From Micromonosporaceae bacterium KJ-029 (lineage in GTDB: Bacteria > Actinomycetota > Actinomycetes > Mycobacteriales > Micromonosporaceae), in NCBI GenBank assembly GCA_005402585.1, contig BIFP01000020.1:62001-126000 (forward strand): a stretch of DNA of 64,000 bases, written 5' to 3'. The translations under genes were made by a program, and so were the position numbers. The notes under the pieces are model-generated. The model made no database searches, was not told the origin of the DNA, and saw only the letters and a list, made by a program, of their open reading frames with translations. The first letter of the stretch is position 1. The number at the start of each line of letters is the position of its first letter. Positions 46,897-57,663 of the stretch are shown in pieces.

Positions 46897-48165
46897 CTAC
46901 GGAGTGCCGGGAGCCGTCCCGACCGGCGCACCATGATCAGCGGCCGAAGCCGAGTCACCGATGGTGACCGGCATGATGTCGTACCCGCGCAGGGTCAGCC
47001 GGGTGCGGCGCCGGGGCGTGCCGACCGGGGCCAGCCCGGGCAGCCGGCGCAGCAGCAGCGGGAAGGCGACCTGCGCCTCCAGCCGGGCCAGCCCGGCGCC
47101 GAGGCAGTAGTGCGGGCCGGCGCCGAAGGAGAGCGGGTTCAGCTGCGCCCGCCACGGGTCGAAGCGGTCGGGGTCCGGATACCGCCGGGGGTCGCGGTTG
47201 GCCGCCCCGAGCAGCAGCAGGACCCAGCTGCCGGCGGGCAGCTCGGCCCCGCCGATCCGCACCACCTCGCCGCTGGTCCGGGTGGTCAGCTGCACGGGCG
47301 AGTCGAAGCGGAGCAGTTCGTCGACGTACGCCGGGGCGTGTTCCGGATGCCGGCGCAGCACGTCGGCGGCCCCGGGGTGCGCCAGCAGCACCGCCAGGCC
47401 GTTGCCCAGCAGGTTGGTGGTGGTCTCGAAGCCCGCGACGAGCAGGATCACCAGGTTGGCCAGCAGCTCCTCGCCGGAGAGCCGGTCACCGGCGTCGTGC
47501 GCCTGCACCAGGGCGGTGGTCAGGTCGTCGGCCGGCTGCCGCCGGCGGGCGGCCACCAACTCGGCGAAGTAGCCGCGCAGCTCCACCGCACCGGCGTCGG
47601 CCACGGCCAGTTCCGCCGGGGTGATCTCGGGCTCCAGGATCCCGGTCAGGTCGGCGGCCCAGCGCCGGAACAGCGGGCGGTCGGCGGCGGGGACGCCGAG
47701 CAGCGCGCAGATCACCCCGACCGGCAGTGGGTAGGCGAACTCGGCCAGGAAGTCGACCGGCGCGCCGTCCCGACCGGCCGCCGCCATCGTGTCGACCAGC
47801 TCGTCGGCCTGGCTGGCGACCACGTCCCGCAGGGCGGCGATCCGGCGCGGAGTGAAGACGCCCGCGGCGAGCCGGCGCATCCGGCCGTGATCCGGCGGGT
47901 TGGTCTCCAGCATCGACCGGGCGATCGACGACTGGGCGGGACTGTCCCGCCATTGCGGCAGGAGGCGGTCGCGCAGTTCGTCGTCGAGCACCCGGAAGCG
48001 GGGATCCCGGAGGATCTCGTCGGCCTCGGCGTAGCCGGTCACCACGTACGTGTCCGGACCGGCCTGGACCACCGCCCCGTAGCCGCGCAGCCGCTCGTAC
48101 GCCGGGTACGGGTCGACGCGGCCCGCGGGCGACATGAGCAGCGCGAGCGCCTCGGCGATCTCCAT
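46897..48165 (-). CDS. Cytochrome P450
   Basis: 422 residues from ATG 48165, preceded by GGTGGAGG; a GTG at 48177 is possible but less well placed. The I-helix oxygen-binding motif reads AGFETT, the K-helix ExxR is DELLRF-type, and the heme loop FGAGPHYCLGAGLAR holds the axial Cys. NPPDHGRMRRLAAGVFTPRRI is the C-helix. Soluble bacterial CYP. No ferredoxin or biosynthetic cluster is adjacent, so its substrate is unknown. Confidence 0.92.
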   Translation of the reverse strand: MEIAEALALLMSPAGRVDPYPAYERLRGYGAVVQAGPDTYVVTGYAEADEILRDPRFRVLDDELRDRLLPQWRDSPAQSSIARSMLETNPPDHGRMRRLAAGVFTPRRIAALRDVVASQADELVDTMAAAGRDGAPVDFLAEFAYPLPVGVICALLGVPAADRPLFRRWAADLTGILEPEITPAELAVADAGAVELRGYFAELVAARRRQPADDLTTALVQAHDAGDRLSGEELLANLVILLVAGFETTTNLLGNGLAVLLAHPGAADVLRRHPEHAPAYVDELLRFDSPVQLTTRTSGEVVRIGGAELPAGSWVLLLLGAANRDPRRYPDPDRFDPWRAQLNPLSFGAGPHYCLGAGLARLEAQVAFPLLLRRLPGLAPVGTPRRRTRLTLRGYDIMPVTIGDSASAADHGAPVGTAPGTP

Positions 48166-48247
48166 GGTGACCTCCACCGTGTCCCGGAGGCTCCATCATG
48201 CCCACGCGGCGCCATCGCGGCGGTCACCGTGCGGGGCGGGCCTGGGC

Positions 48248-49231
48248 TCAGCCGGCGGCGCCGGCCTCCCCCGCCAGCACCGCGTCGCCCGGGAGCAGGG
48301 CGTGCTCCGGCAGCGGCAGCCGGATGTCGTGGGCCGCCTCCCAGTCGTGGATCAGGCTGGGGCGGGCCTGGGCGGCGAAGTAGTCGATCGCGCTCATCCC
48401 GCCCACCACGGGCTCGTCGACCTCGGCGACCAGCCGGCCGGGCACCAGCCGGAACCCGCTCTGCAACGCGGCGCTGAGCCGGCGGTGTCCGTCGACCACG
48501 AAGAAGTACTCGCCGGTGTAGCCGATCTCCAGCGGTTCCAGGGCCGCCTCACCCGCGGCGGCGACCTCACCGACGAACGTCGAGTCCCAGAGCCCGCGCA
48601 GCTCCGCGCTGTCCTCGGTCGGGTAGACCCGCGCCGGGTCGAGCAGCAGCAGCGGCGGCGCACCGCGCAGCACGTCGGGGGCGAGGCGACCCTCGTACGC
48701 GTCGATGATGCGTTCGATCACCTCGTCGGCCGGGGCCCGGGTGGTGTCGCAGATCAGGTCGTAGTTGCGCAGCCGGGCCTTGTCCACGCCGTAGCGGACC
48801 AGGAACCGGCCGCGCTCGCTCTCGCTGCGCTCCTTGAGCCTGGCCTTGGCTTCCTCCTGGGAGGTGTAGCTCTCCGCCGGGCCGGAAGGGCGCAGCAGCA
48901 CCCGACGGGCCGCCTCACCCGGCTCGGTGATCATGTGCACCTTGAGCGCGTCGGTGAAGAAGTGCCAGGCCAGCCGGGAGTCCATGACGAGGCTCTCGCC
49001 GGAGGCGGCGATGTCGCGCTGGAGCTGGTCGACGTAGCCGTCGACGGCCTGGTCCAGCTCGGCGTGCAGGTTGAGCTGGAGCGCGGTCATCTGCCGCTCC
49101 TGGGCCATCTGCCGGTAGAGGTCACCGACGCTGACCCGGCGCAGGCCGAGCCGCTGGGCGATCGCCACCGAGACGGTGCTCTTACCGCTGCCGAGGTCAC
49201 CGTTGAAGACGATCGACTGACGAACGGTCAC
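48248..49231 (-). CDS. Cytidylate-kinase-like P-loop protein fused to a ParB-like domain
   Basis: 327 residues from GTG 49231. N-terminal about 1-170: P-loop GDLGSGKSTVS, then VGDLYRQMAQERQM and LVMDSRLAWHFFTD, the pattern of dCMP/shikimate-type kinases. C-terminal about 200-325: ARVYPTEDSAELRGLWD...EYFFVVDGHRRLSAALQSG, resembling the ParB/sulfiredoxin-like nucleotide-binding core (VVDGHRRLSAA). An odd domain pairing whose substrate is not clear; could act on nucleotides or phosphorylate a small molecule. No coupled neighbour. Confidence 0.72.
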   Translation of the reverse strand: MTVRQSIVFNGDLGSGKSTVSVAIAQRLGLRRVSVGDLYRQMAQERQMTALQLNLHAELDQAVDGYVDQLQRDIAASGESLVMDSRLAWHFFTDALKVHMITEPGEAARRVLLRPSGPAESYTSQEEAKARLKERSESERGRFLVRYGVDKARLRNYDLICDTTRAPADEVIERIIDAYEGRLAPDVLRGAPPLLLLDPARVYPTEDSAELRGLWDSTFVGEVAAAGEAALEPLEIGYTGEYFFVVDGHRRLSAALQSGFRLVPGRLVAEVDEPVVGGMSAIDYFAAQARPSLIHDWEAAHDIRLPLPEHALLPGDAVLAGEAGAAG

Positions 49232-49512
49232 GACTGGTCCACCCCTGATCACCGGCTGATTAAGATCGTCGATATCGCGCCAGGCCCGACGTGGTCCCGC
49301 CGTCCTGCGACAACCCGGCTCGGCGCGCCTGACGCCGCGTCGCGACCTGGAGCCGTCGTGCGCTCCGGCATGACGGGCGATGCTATCACCTCTGCCGTGA
49401 CCCCCCGGAAGACGCGGCCCCGGGTGGGCGCGCACCGACACAGGGCGTCACAGGAACAACGCAGATGGCAACCTAAGGGATATCGATCGGAGCCCACCGT
49501 CACCGAACGGCG

Positions 49513-51438
49513 TCAGAACAGCGCCAGCGGGTCGACCTGGAGGCGGACCGGGTCGGCCGCCTTGCGGGCGCTGCGCACCCCCGCCGCCGAGTGCAACGCC
49601 TCTGCCAGCGCCGCGGCCCGCGCCCGGGGCACCCGCACCAGCATCCGCTCCCGCTCACCGTCGGCCGGTACCGGGCCGAGCAGTTCCGCCCCGTCGGGCA
49701 GCCGCGCCTGCGCCAACAGGTCGGCCACGGCGTCCGGCGGGCCGGTCACGCTCGCCATCCGTACCGCCGGGGGAAAACCCAGCTCCCGGCGCTCGGCCAG
49801 CTCACGGGCGGCGAACCAGCCGGCGTCCCAGCGCAGCAGCGCCTGCACCGGCGCGAGCGCGCCGTCGGCGACCACCACCACCCGGCCGCCCGCCTCAGCC
49901 GGCCGGGCCAGCGCGGCCGCGGCCGACCAGCGGCGCAGCGCCTCCTCCCCCGCCCGCAGGTCGGCCCGCGTCAGCAACGCCCAGGTGTCCAGCAGCAGCA
50001 CCGCGCCGTAGCCCCCGATGGCGACCGGCTCGGCACCCGGAGTGGAGATCACCAGACCGGCGCCGGCGGGGACCTCCGTCAACACCTCCTCCCGACCCGA
50101 GGTGCGCACCGGCACGCCGGGAAAGGCCCGACCCAGCTCCTCGGCGGTACGCCGGGCACCGGTGACCGAGGCGCGCAGCCGCCGCCCACCGCAGTGCGGG
50201 CAGGCGTACGCGGCGGCGACCCGGCCGCACCAGCGGCAGGCCGGGGTCCCGCCGGCCGACGGCAGCGCGAGCGGCCCGGCGCAGTGCGGGCAGCGGGCCG
50301 GGGTACGGCAGTCGGCGCAGGCCACCGAGGGCAGGTAACCCCTGCGGGGCACCTGGACCAGGACCGGCAGCTCCGCCCGCAGCGCCTCCCGGGCGGCCGT
50401 CCAGGCCAGGCTCGGCAGCCGCGCGCTCGCCGCGCCCGGATCACGGGCCAGTTGGGGATCGTCGCCGGTCGGGGCGACGGCGGGGACACGGGCCCGCAGC
50501 ACGGCCCGGTCGGCCACCACCTCGCGGGCCCAGCCGGTTTCCACGAGCAGCTGCGCCTCGGCGGTCCGGGCGTAGCCTCCGACCAGCGCCGCGGCGTCGG
50601 CGAGCTGGGCGCGGGTGAGCAGCACCTCCCGGGCGTGCGGGTACGGTGCCCGGGGCTCGGAGTGCAGGTCGTCGCCGTCGTCCCAGATGGCCACCAGACC
50701 CAGCCGGTCCACGGGGGCGAACATGGCCGCCCGGGTGCCGATCACCACCGGTACGTCGGCCCGGCGGGCGGCGAGGAAGGCGCGGTAGCGCCGCGCGGGA
50801 CCGAGCGCGGCGGACAGGCACACGTGCCGCCCGGGTCCAAGCGCCGCGGTCAGCGCGGCGTCGAGCCGGTCCAGGTCCCGCCCGTCCGCGACCACCACCA
50901 GGGCGCCCCGGCCGGCGGCCACCGTGGCGGCGGCCGCGGTGGCGTAGCGGGCCGCCCAGTCCTCGCCGGGCAGCGCGGACCACACGGCTCGGGGCGCGCG
51001 ACCGTCGGCGAGCGCCCGCAACAGCGCCGGCCCGGCCGGGTAGTCCCGCCACCCGCCCGGCTCCGGCGGTGCGGTGGGCTCGCCGGGCGCGGCAGGGACC
51101 TCCTCGGGCGGGGCGGCCTGGGCGAGGACGTCCTTCTCGACCCGCGCGTGCCGTGGCGGGACCGCGAGGCGCAGCACGTCGGCCAGGCTGCCGGCGTACC
51201 GGTCGGCGACGACCCGGGCCAGCCGGGCCACCTCGGGGGCGAGCACCGGCATCGGCGAGACCACCTTCTCCAGGTACGCCAGCCGTGGGTGGTCGGACCG
51301 CTCGGCCCGTTCCAGCAGCCACCCGTCCACGAGTTGGCCGGCGAACCGCACCTTCACCCGGACACCCGGCACCGCGTCGGCGGCCAGCGCCTGCGGGACC
51401 AGGTAGTCGAAGGGGCGGTCCAGGTGGGGAAGCGGCAC
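49513..51438 (-). CDS. priA: Primosomal protein N' (PriA-like, probably not a helicase)
   Basis: 641 residues from the first canonical start, GTG 51438. PLPHLDRPFDYLVP is the PriA 3'-DNA-end-binding domain; eight Cys in VACADCRTPARCPHCAGPL and CRWCGRVAAAYACPHCGGR bind zinc. The helicase core lacks a proper Walker A (ALPGEDWAARYA), as usual in actinobacterial PriA. The family's first strand (PVARVCVDV) is encoded immediately upstream of this GTG without an ATG or GTG, so the start is probably non-canonical (see findings). Follows metK. Confidence 0.9.
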   Translation of the reverse strand: MPLPHLDRPFDYLVPQALAADAVPGVRVKVRFAGQLVDGWLLERAERSDHPRLAYLEKVVSPMPVLAPEVARLARVVADRYAGSLADVLRLAVPPRHARVEKDVLAQAAPPEEVPAAPGEPTAPPEPGGWRDYPAGPALLRALADGRAPRAVWSALPGEDWAARYATAAAATVAAGRGALVVVADGRDLDRLDAALTAALGPGRHVCLSAALGPARRYRAFLAARRADVPVVIGTRAAMFAPVDRLGLVAIWDDGDDLHSEPRAPYPHAREVLLTRAQLADAAALVGGYARTAEAQLLVETGWAREVVADRAVLRARVPAVAPTGDDPQLARDPGAASARLPSLAWTAAREALRAELPVLVQVPRRGYLPSVACADCRTPARCPHCAGPLALPSAGGTPACRWCGRVAAAYACPHCGGRRLRASVTGARRTAEELGRAFPGVPVRTSGREEVLTEVPAGAGLVISTPGAEPVAIGGYGAVLLLDTWALLTRADLRAGEEALRRWSAAAALARPAEAGGRVVVVADGALAPVQALLRWDAGWFAARELAERRELGFPPAVRMASVTGPPDAVADLLAQARLPDGAELLGPVPADGERERMLVRVPRARAAALAEALHSAAGVRSARKAADPVRLQVDPLALF

Positions 51439-51503
51439 ATCGACGCAGACACGTGCGACCGGCGACCCGTCAGCGGGCCGCCGGTCGTCGCGCCTTGTGC
51501 CGG

Positions 51504-52697
<1,194 letters not shown>

Positions 52698-52783
52698 GGC
52701 ACTCCTAAAGTTTTGGACGTCGTTCCACGGCAGTTTAGTCACCGACCGTCGGGCCCGTAGACGGTCGTCGTGCGGTCTAGTCG

Positions 52784-53995
52784 TCAGGAGGAGTCACCGG
52801 GCAGCCGGGCGACCACGAGATCCCACACGCCGTCGGCGAGATCCTCCTTGGACTGCTCGGGCATCCGGATGACCGAACCGTCCACGCCGATGACGGTGGC
52901 CGCGTTGGTCTCGGCGCCGAAGACCTTGTCCGGCCCGACCTCGTTGATGACGATGAGGTCGGCCCGTTTACGGGCGAGTTTGGCCCGCCCGTTGGCCTCG
53001 GCGTCGCCGGTCTCGGCGGCGAACACCACCAGCACCTGCTCCGGTCGACGGCGCTGACCCAGCTCGGCGGCGATGTCCGGGTTGGTCACGAGTTCGATGG
53101 TGGGCGCCGCACCGTCGTCCGACTTCTTGATTTTGCCAGGCGCGTACGTCGCCGGCCGGAAATCAGCCGGAGCCGCCGCCATCACCACCGCGTCGGCGTC
53201 GACCGAGGCCTTCAGCGTCGCCTCCCGCAGCTCGCCGGTGGTACCCACGCGGACCAGATCCGCCCCGGCCGGGTCCGGCAGCGCGACGTTGGCCGAGATC
53301 AGCGTGACCCGGGCGCCACGGGCGACCGCGGAGCGGGCGAACGCGTAGCCCTGCTTGCCGGACGAACGGTTGCCGAGGAACCGCACCGGGTCCAGCGGCT
53401 CCCGGGTGCCACCGGCGGTGACCACCACGTGCCGGCCGGTCAGGTCCGCCGGGGCGTCGACACCGCGGGACAGGGCCCGGCGGGCGACCGCGAAGATCTC
53501 CGCAGGGTCGGGCAGTCGGCCCTTGCCGGTGTCGGCGCCGGTGAGCCGCCCCACGGCGGGCTCGACAACCCGTACGCCCCGGGCCCGCAACGTCGCGACG
53601 TTGGCGACCGTGGCCGGGTGCTCCCACATCTCGGTGTGCATGGCCGGCGCCAGCACCACCGGACAACGGGCGGTGAGCAGGGTGTTGGTGAGTAGGTCGT
53701 CGGCGAGGCCGTGGGCGGCCTTGGCCAGCAGGTCAGCGGTGGCGGGCGCGACCACCACCAGGTCGGCCTGCTGGCCGAGGCGGACGTGCGGCACCTCGTG
53801 CACGTCCGACCAGACGTCCTCGGCGACCGGCTGGCCGGACAGCGCCGCCCAGGTCGGCGCACCGACGAAACGCAGCGCCGCGGCGGTCGGCACGACCCGG
53901 ACCTGGTGCCCCGACTCGGTGAACAGGCGCAGCAGTTCACAGGCCTTGTAGGCGGCGATCCCGCCACCGACCCCGAGGATGATCCGGGCGCTCAT
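52784..53995 (-). CDS. coaBC: Bifunctional phosphopantothenoylcysteine synthetase/decarboxylase
   Basis: 403 residues. CoaC half (about 1-180): [16 protein letters not shown] flavin site and [14 protein letters not shown], in which the PxMNxxMW motif has His for Asn as in other actinobacteria. CoaB half: [27 protein letters not shown] and KIKKSDD with the catalytic Lys pair. Two steps of coenzyme A synthesis. ATG at 53995; 13 bases after rpoZ. Confidence 0.95.
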   Translation of the reverse strand: MSARIILGVGGGIAAYKACELLRLFTESGHQVRVVPTAAALRFVGAPTWAALSGQPVAEDVWSDVHEVPHVRLGQQADLVVVAPATADLLAKAAHGLADDLLTNTLLTARCPVVLAPAMHTEMWEHPATVANVATLRARGVRVVEPAVGRLTGADTGKGRLPDPAEIFAVARRALSRGVDAPADLTGRHVVVTAGGTREPLDPVRFLGNRSSGKQGYAFARSAVARGARVTLISANVALPDPAGADLVRVGTTGELREATLKASVDADAVVMAAAPADFRPATYAPGKIKKSDDGAAPTIELVTNPDIAAELGQRRRPEQVLVVFAAETGDAEANGRAKLARKRADLIVINEVGPDKVFGAETNAATVIGVDGSVIRMPEQSKEDLADGVWDLVVARLPGDSS

Positions 53996-54008
53996 CGACG
54001 CGCGGAGA

Positions 54009-54272
54009 CTACGGCTGGTCGGTCGGCTCGGCCGTGAGCAGGCCCGCGTTGATCTCGCGCATCGCGATGGAGAGCGGCTTCTCCTGGGGGGTGGTCTCGA
54101 CCAGCGGGCCGACGTACTCCAGCAGGCCCTCGCCGAGCTGGCTGTAGTAGGCGTTGACCTGACGCGCGCGCTTGGCTGCGAAGATCACCAGCGCGTACTT
54201 CGACGTCGTCTTCTCCAGGAGCTCGTCGATCGGCGGGTTGGTGATGCCTTCGGGGTTGGCGATGGATCCCAC
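54009..54272 (-). CDS. rpoZ: RNA polymerase omega subunit
   Basis: 87 residues. [43 protein letters not shown] matches actinobacterial omega. Helps beta-prime folding and RNA polymerase assembly. GTG start. Follows gmk, the conserved order. Confidence 0.96.
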   Translation of the reverse strand: MGSIANPEGITNPPIDELLEKTTSKYALVIFAAKRARQVNAYYSQLGEGLLEYVGPLVETTPQEKPLSIAMREINAGLLTAEPTDQP

Positions 54273-54323
54273 GGATAAACCTCTGCGTCTTTCGCACGGA
54301 CCGCGCGAACGCGGTGCCGGCGC

Positions 54324-54857
54324 TCAACCGCGCGGACGCGGTCGGGCCGGAGCCAGGAAGGAAGAACCGATAAATCCTACCAGCTCCGTAACGACCTGCT
54401 CGGTGTGGTCGTGCGACACGCTGTGGTCGAAGGCCGCCACGGTCGCCGGACCCGGGATCCGGCCGGGCGGGTGCAGGAGGACGAGCCGCGCCTCGGGCCA
54501 TGCGGCCCGGACCAGCAGCGCCCCGTCGAGGTCGAGCGGGAGCAGGACCGGCTGACCGGCGGCGAGCCGGCTGCGCAGCGGGGCGATCTCCGTACCGCGC
54601 CGGTGCGCCCCGAACCGGCTCCACTCGAGCAGCTGACCGGCGGCCAGCCGCCGGTCGAACTCCGCCGGGGTGAGAAAATGGCGGTGGACGCCGTCCAGCT
54701 CGCCCTCCCGGCGGGGCCGGGTGGTGACCGCGATCGGCGTCCACACTGACGGAGAACGCGCCCGGATCAACTCGACGACACTCTCCCTGCCGGCACCGGA
54801 CGGGCCAGCCAGGACAGTGAGCCGAGTCGCCGGGCGCGCCTCGTCATCCAAGCTCAC
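54324..54857 (-). CDS. gmk: Divergent guanylate kinase
   Basis: 177 residues, about 20-30 shorter than usual. The GMP-binding part is recognisable: TTRPRREGELDGVHRHFLT, GQLLEWSRFGAHRRGTEIAPL, LPLDLDGALLVRAAWPEARLVLLHPP. The P-loop reads GPSGAGRES, with Arg for the invariant Lys and Glu following, and the LID segment with the RGTE...RRL arginines is missing between HPPG and FDHSV. It lies at the canonical mihF-gmk-rpoZ locus. Either a low-activity enzyme or one that has lost phosphotransfer; see findings. Confidence 0.8.
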   Translation of the reverse strand: MSLDDEARPATRLTVLAGPSGAGRESVVELIRARSPSVWTPIAVTTRPRREGELDGVHRHFLTPAEFDRRLAAGQLLEWSRFGAHRRGTEIAPLRSRLAAGQPVLLPLDLDGALLVRAAWPEARLVLLHPPGRIPGPATVAAFDHSVSHDHTEQVVTELVGFIGSSFLAPARPRPRG

Positions 54858-54882
54858 TGCTTGTTTCTACACGCAGCCGTGC

Positions 54883-55200
54883 TCAGTTGGCGGCGAACTC
54901 CCCAAGCAGGGCCTTGCGCTGCTGCTCGCCGAGGCCACGCAGGCGACGGCTGTCGGCGATCTTGAGCTTCTCCATGATCTGGGTGGCCCGGATCTTGCCG
55001 ATGCCCGGCATCGCCTGCAGCACGGCCGACACCTTGAGCTTGCCGACGACATCATCGGACTCGGCCCGCTCGAGAACGGCTCCGAGGGTGGTCTTGCCCT
55101 GCTTGAGCTGCTCCTTCAGCTCGGCACGGGCTTTGCGGATCTCCGCAGCCTTCTCCAGCGCGGCTGCGCGCTGCTCGGGGGTAAGTGACGGGAGCGGCAC
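54883..55200 (-). CDS. mihF: Actinobacterial integration host factor
   Basis: 105 residues. MPLPSLTPEQRAAALEKAAEIRKARAELKEQLKQG and LKVSAVLQAMPGIGKIRATQIMEKLKIADSRRLRGLGEQQR (helix-two-turn-helix) are diagnostic of sIHF/mIHF, a nucleoid-associated DNA-binding protein. GTG start at 55200. Between pyrF and gmk. Confidence 0.96.
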   Translation of the reverse strand: MPLPSLTPEQRAAALEKAAEIRKARAELKEQLKQGKTTLGAVLERAESDDVVGKLKVSAVLQAMPGIGKIRATQIMEKLKIADSRRLRGLGEQQRKALLGEFAAN

Positions 55201-55371
55201 CAGTTCTCCTCAGGTCCCTATCGCGACGGGCGGGACGCGCCGCCGCATCTGTGAAACGTGGTGTCGCTGTGAACCAAGGGGTTCCCAGCGCGGGGAAAAC
55301 TAGCGGTCAACGGAGTTTTCGGCAACGTGGGCACGCGATGATCACCACAAAGTGACCGAGCCGTCAGTCAG

Positions 55372-56208
55372 TCACGAGGACGCCAGGACGGCCCGGCAGT
55401 CGGCCACCGCGCGCTCCGCCGCGGCCCGCAACGCCGCCGGGTCCGGTCCGGCGCCCAGCACCTCGCGGGAGTACGAGGGCAGCACCGCGGGCAGGGCGGA
55501 ACCGAAGACCACCCGCAGATCCGCCGCCGTGGCACCCTGCGCGCCGAGGCCTGGCGCGAGCAGTGGACCGTTCACCGCAGACAGGTCGCAACCGGTCTCA
55601 CCAACCGTCGCACCGACCACCAGCCCGAAGCTCCCGAGCGGCTCCGCACCCGCGTTGAGCTGGGAAATCTCGTCGATCACCATCTGCGCGACGGTACGCC
55701 CGTCGGCGCCGCGTGCCCGCTGGACCGAGGCACCCTCGGGGTTGGAGGTGAGCGCCAGGACGAACACCCCGCCGCCGTGCTCGGCGGCCAGCTCGAACAT
55801 CGGGGCGAGTGAGCCGACTCCCAGGAAGGGACTCGCGGTCACCGCGTCCACATACATGGGGCTGGATGGATCCAGGTACGCCGACGCGTACGCGCGGACA
55901 GTGGAGCCGATGTCGCCACGCTTGACGTCAAGCAGAACGAGCGAGCCATAATCTCGCAACTGTCGGATAGTTGACTCAAGTACCGCCACTCCTTGGGACC
56001 CGAATCGCTCGAAGAACGCCGACTGGGGCTTGACCACCGCAACCCGGTCACCGAGGGCGTCCACGACGGTTTGGGCGAACTGGCGCAACCCGTCGACATC
56101 GTCGCGGAGGCCCCAACGGGCCAGCAGTGCCGGATGCGGGTCGATCCCGACGCAGAGCGGTCCCCGCTCGTTGACCGCCCGCTGCAACCGGGCGCCGAAG
56201 CTCTCCAT
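55372..56208 (-). CDS. pyrF: Orotidine 5'-phosphate decarboxylase
   Basis: 278 residues, the longer type-2 form. GIDPHPALL, VVKPQSAFFERFGS, and the catalytic LLDVKRGDIGST with the Asp-Lys-Asp set are present, and PGLGAQGA is the phosphate loop. Forms UMP. ATG at 56208; bioA precedes it, splitting it from pyrD. Confidence 0.95.
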   Translation of the reverse strand: MESFGARLQRAVNERGPLCVGIDPHPALLARWGLRDDVDGLRQFAQTVVDALGDRVAVVKPQSAFFERFGSQGVAVLESTIRQLRDYGSLVLLDVKRGDIGSTVRAYASAYLDPSSPMYVDAVTASPFLGVGSLAPMFELAAEHGGGVFVLALTSNPEGASVQRARGADGRTVAQMVIDEISQLNAGAEPLGSFGLVVGATVGETGCDLSAVNGPLLAPGLGAQGATAADLRVVFGSALPAVLPSYSREVLGAGPDPAALRAAAERAVADCRAVLASS

Positions 56209-56240
56209 ACCGCCGTGCCTTCCTCTCGTCCTCCGCCGGC

Positions 56241-56291
56241 CTCCGCCGGCTCAGCCCGCCCTGCCTGCCGGCTCCGCCGGCTCAGCCCGCC
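56241..56291. repeat. 20-bp direct repeat at the bioA 3' end
   Basis: CTCCGCCGGCTCAGCCCGCC occurs at 56241-56260 and exactly again at 56272-56291 (31-base period). The second copy holds the last codons and stop of bioA; the first is a duplicate downstream. Likely slippage or a small duplication. Confidence 0.7.
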
Positions 56292-57556
56292 TTGACCGCC
56301 GCCGCGACGCCCGCCGCGATCAGCGCCAGGTCGGCGTCGTCGGTGACGTACGGCGGCATCGTGTAGATCAGGTCCCGGAACGGGCGCAGCCACACCCCCT
56401 GGGCCACGGCGGCGGCCGTGGCGGCGGCGAGGTCCACCTCGTGGTCCAGCTGCACCACGCCGATCCCGCCGAGCACCCGGACCTCCGCCACCCCCGGCGC
56501 CCCGCGCAACGGCTCCAGACCGGCACGCAGGCCCCGCTGGAGTCTCGCCACCTGCCCGGCCCAGTCCCCGGCCCGCAGCAGGCCCAGCGAGGCGTTGGCA
56601 ACCGCGCAGGCGAGCGGATTGCCCATGAACGTCGGGCCGTGCGCCAGTACGCCACCGGCGCGGATGCCCCGCGCCACCTCCGCGGTGCAGAGCGCGGCGG
56701 CCAGGGTGAGGTAGCCGCCGGTGAGCGCCTTGCCGACGCACATCACGTCCGGAGCGACCTCGGCGTGCTCGGCGGCGAACATCGTCCCGGTGCGGCCGAA
56801 CCCGGTGGCGATCTCGTCGAAGATCAGCAGCACGCCGTGCGCGCGGGTCACCTCGCGCAACACCCGGAGGTAGTGCGGATGGTGGAAACGCATCCCGCCG
56901 GCGCCCTGCACCACCGGCTCCACGATCACCGCGGCCAGCTCGTGCGCGTGCCGCTCGACCGCGTCGACCAGCGCCGCCGCGTACGCCGGATCGGGTGCGG
57001 TGTCGAAGCCGCCCGGCGGTGCCGGGGCGAAGACCTGCCGGGGCAGCACGTCGCCCCAGAGGTGGTGCATGCCGCCCTCGGGATCGCAGACACTCATCGG
57101 GTGGAACGTGTCGCCGTGGTAACCGCCCCGCCAGGTGCCCAGCCGACGGCGCTGCGGCTGGCCGATGGCCCGCTGGTACTGCAGGCACATCTTGACCGCG
57201 ACCTCGACGCTGACCGAGCCGGAGTCGGCCAGGAAGACGTGTTCCAGGCCGTCCGGGGCCAGCTCGACCAGGGTGCGGGCCAGCTCCACGGCGGGAGCGT
57301 GGGTCAGCCCGCCGAACATGACGTGACTCATCCGGCCCAGCTGGTCGGTCACCGCCGCGTCCAGCACCGGGTGCCGGTAGCCGTGGATCGCCGACCACCA
57401 GGACGACATCCCGTCGACCAGCTCACGCCCGTCGGCCAGCCGCAGCCGCACCCCCTCGGCCCCGTCCACCACGTACGGCGGCACCGCCGGCGGCAGCACC
57501 GCGTACGGATGCCAGACGTGTGCGGCATCGGCGGCGAGGATCTCCTCCGGCGTCAT
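56282..57556 (-). CDS. bioA: Adenosylmethionine-8-amino-7-oxononanoate aminotransferase
   Basis: 424 residues from ATG 57556, with GGGAGG five bases upstream. Class III aminotransferase: [23 protein letters not shown] and [11 protein letters not shown] at the start are specific to Bio[19 protein letters not shown] is the PLP region, and the Schiff-base Lys lies in [15 protein letters not shown]. Uses SAM as amino donor in biotin synthesis. No other bio gene is nearby; it sits inside the pyrimidine gene run. Confidence 0.95.
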   Translation of the reverse strand: MTPEEILAADAAHVWHPYAVLPPAVPPYVVDGAEGVRLRLADGRELVDGMSSWWSAIHGYRHPVLDAAVTDQLGRMSHVMFGGLTHAPAVELARTLVELAPDGLEHVFLADSGSVSVEVAVKMCLQYQRAIGQPQRRRLGTWRGGYHGDTFHPMSVCDPEGGMHHLWGDVLPRQVFAPAPPGGFDTAPDPAYAAALVDAVERHAHELAAVIVEPVVQGAGGMRFHHPHYLRVLREVTRAHGVLLIFDEIATGFGRTGTMFAAEHAEVAPDVMCVGKALTGGYLTLAAALCTAEVARGIRAGGVLAHGPTFMGNPLACAVANASLGLLRAGDWAGQVARLQRGLRAGLEPLRGAPGVAEVRVLGGIGVVQLDHEVDLAAATAAAVAQGVWLRPFRDLIYTMPPYVTDDADLALIAAGVAAAVKAG

Positions 57557-57663
57557 CGAGCCTCCCGTGCGGCGGCGGCCCGGCACCGCGAGCGGCCCAT
57601 GCTTCCCGCCGTGCGCTCCACCGCCGCACGGGTCGCCGAGACCTCGGCCTGTCCCGCCACCGA

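Noticed and set aside
50079..51322. Alternative-frame proteins within priA
   Set aside because: Arg/Ala/Pro-rich shadows; the priA frame has zinc-finger and DNA-end-binding motifs.
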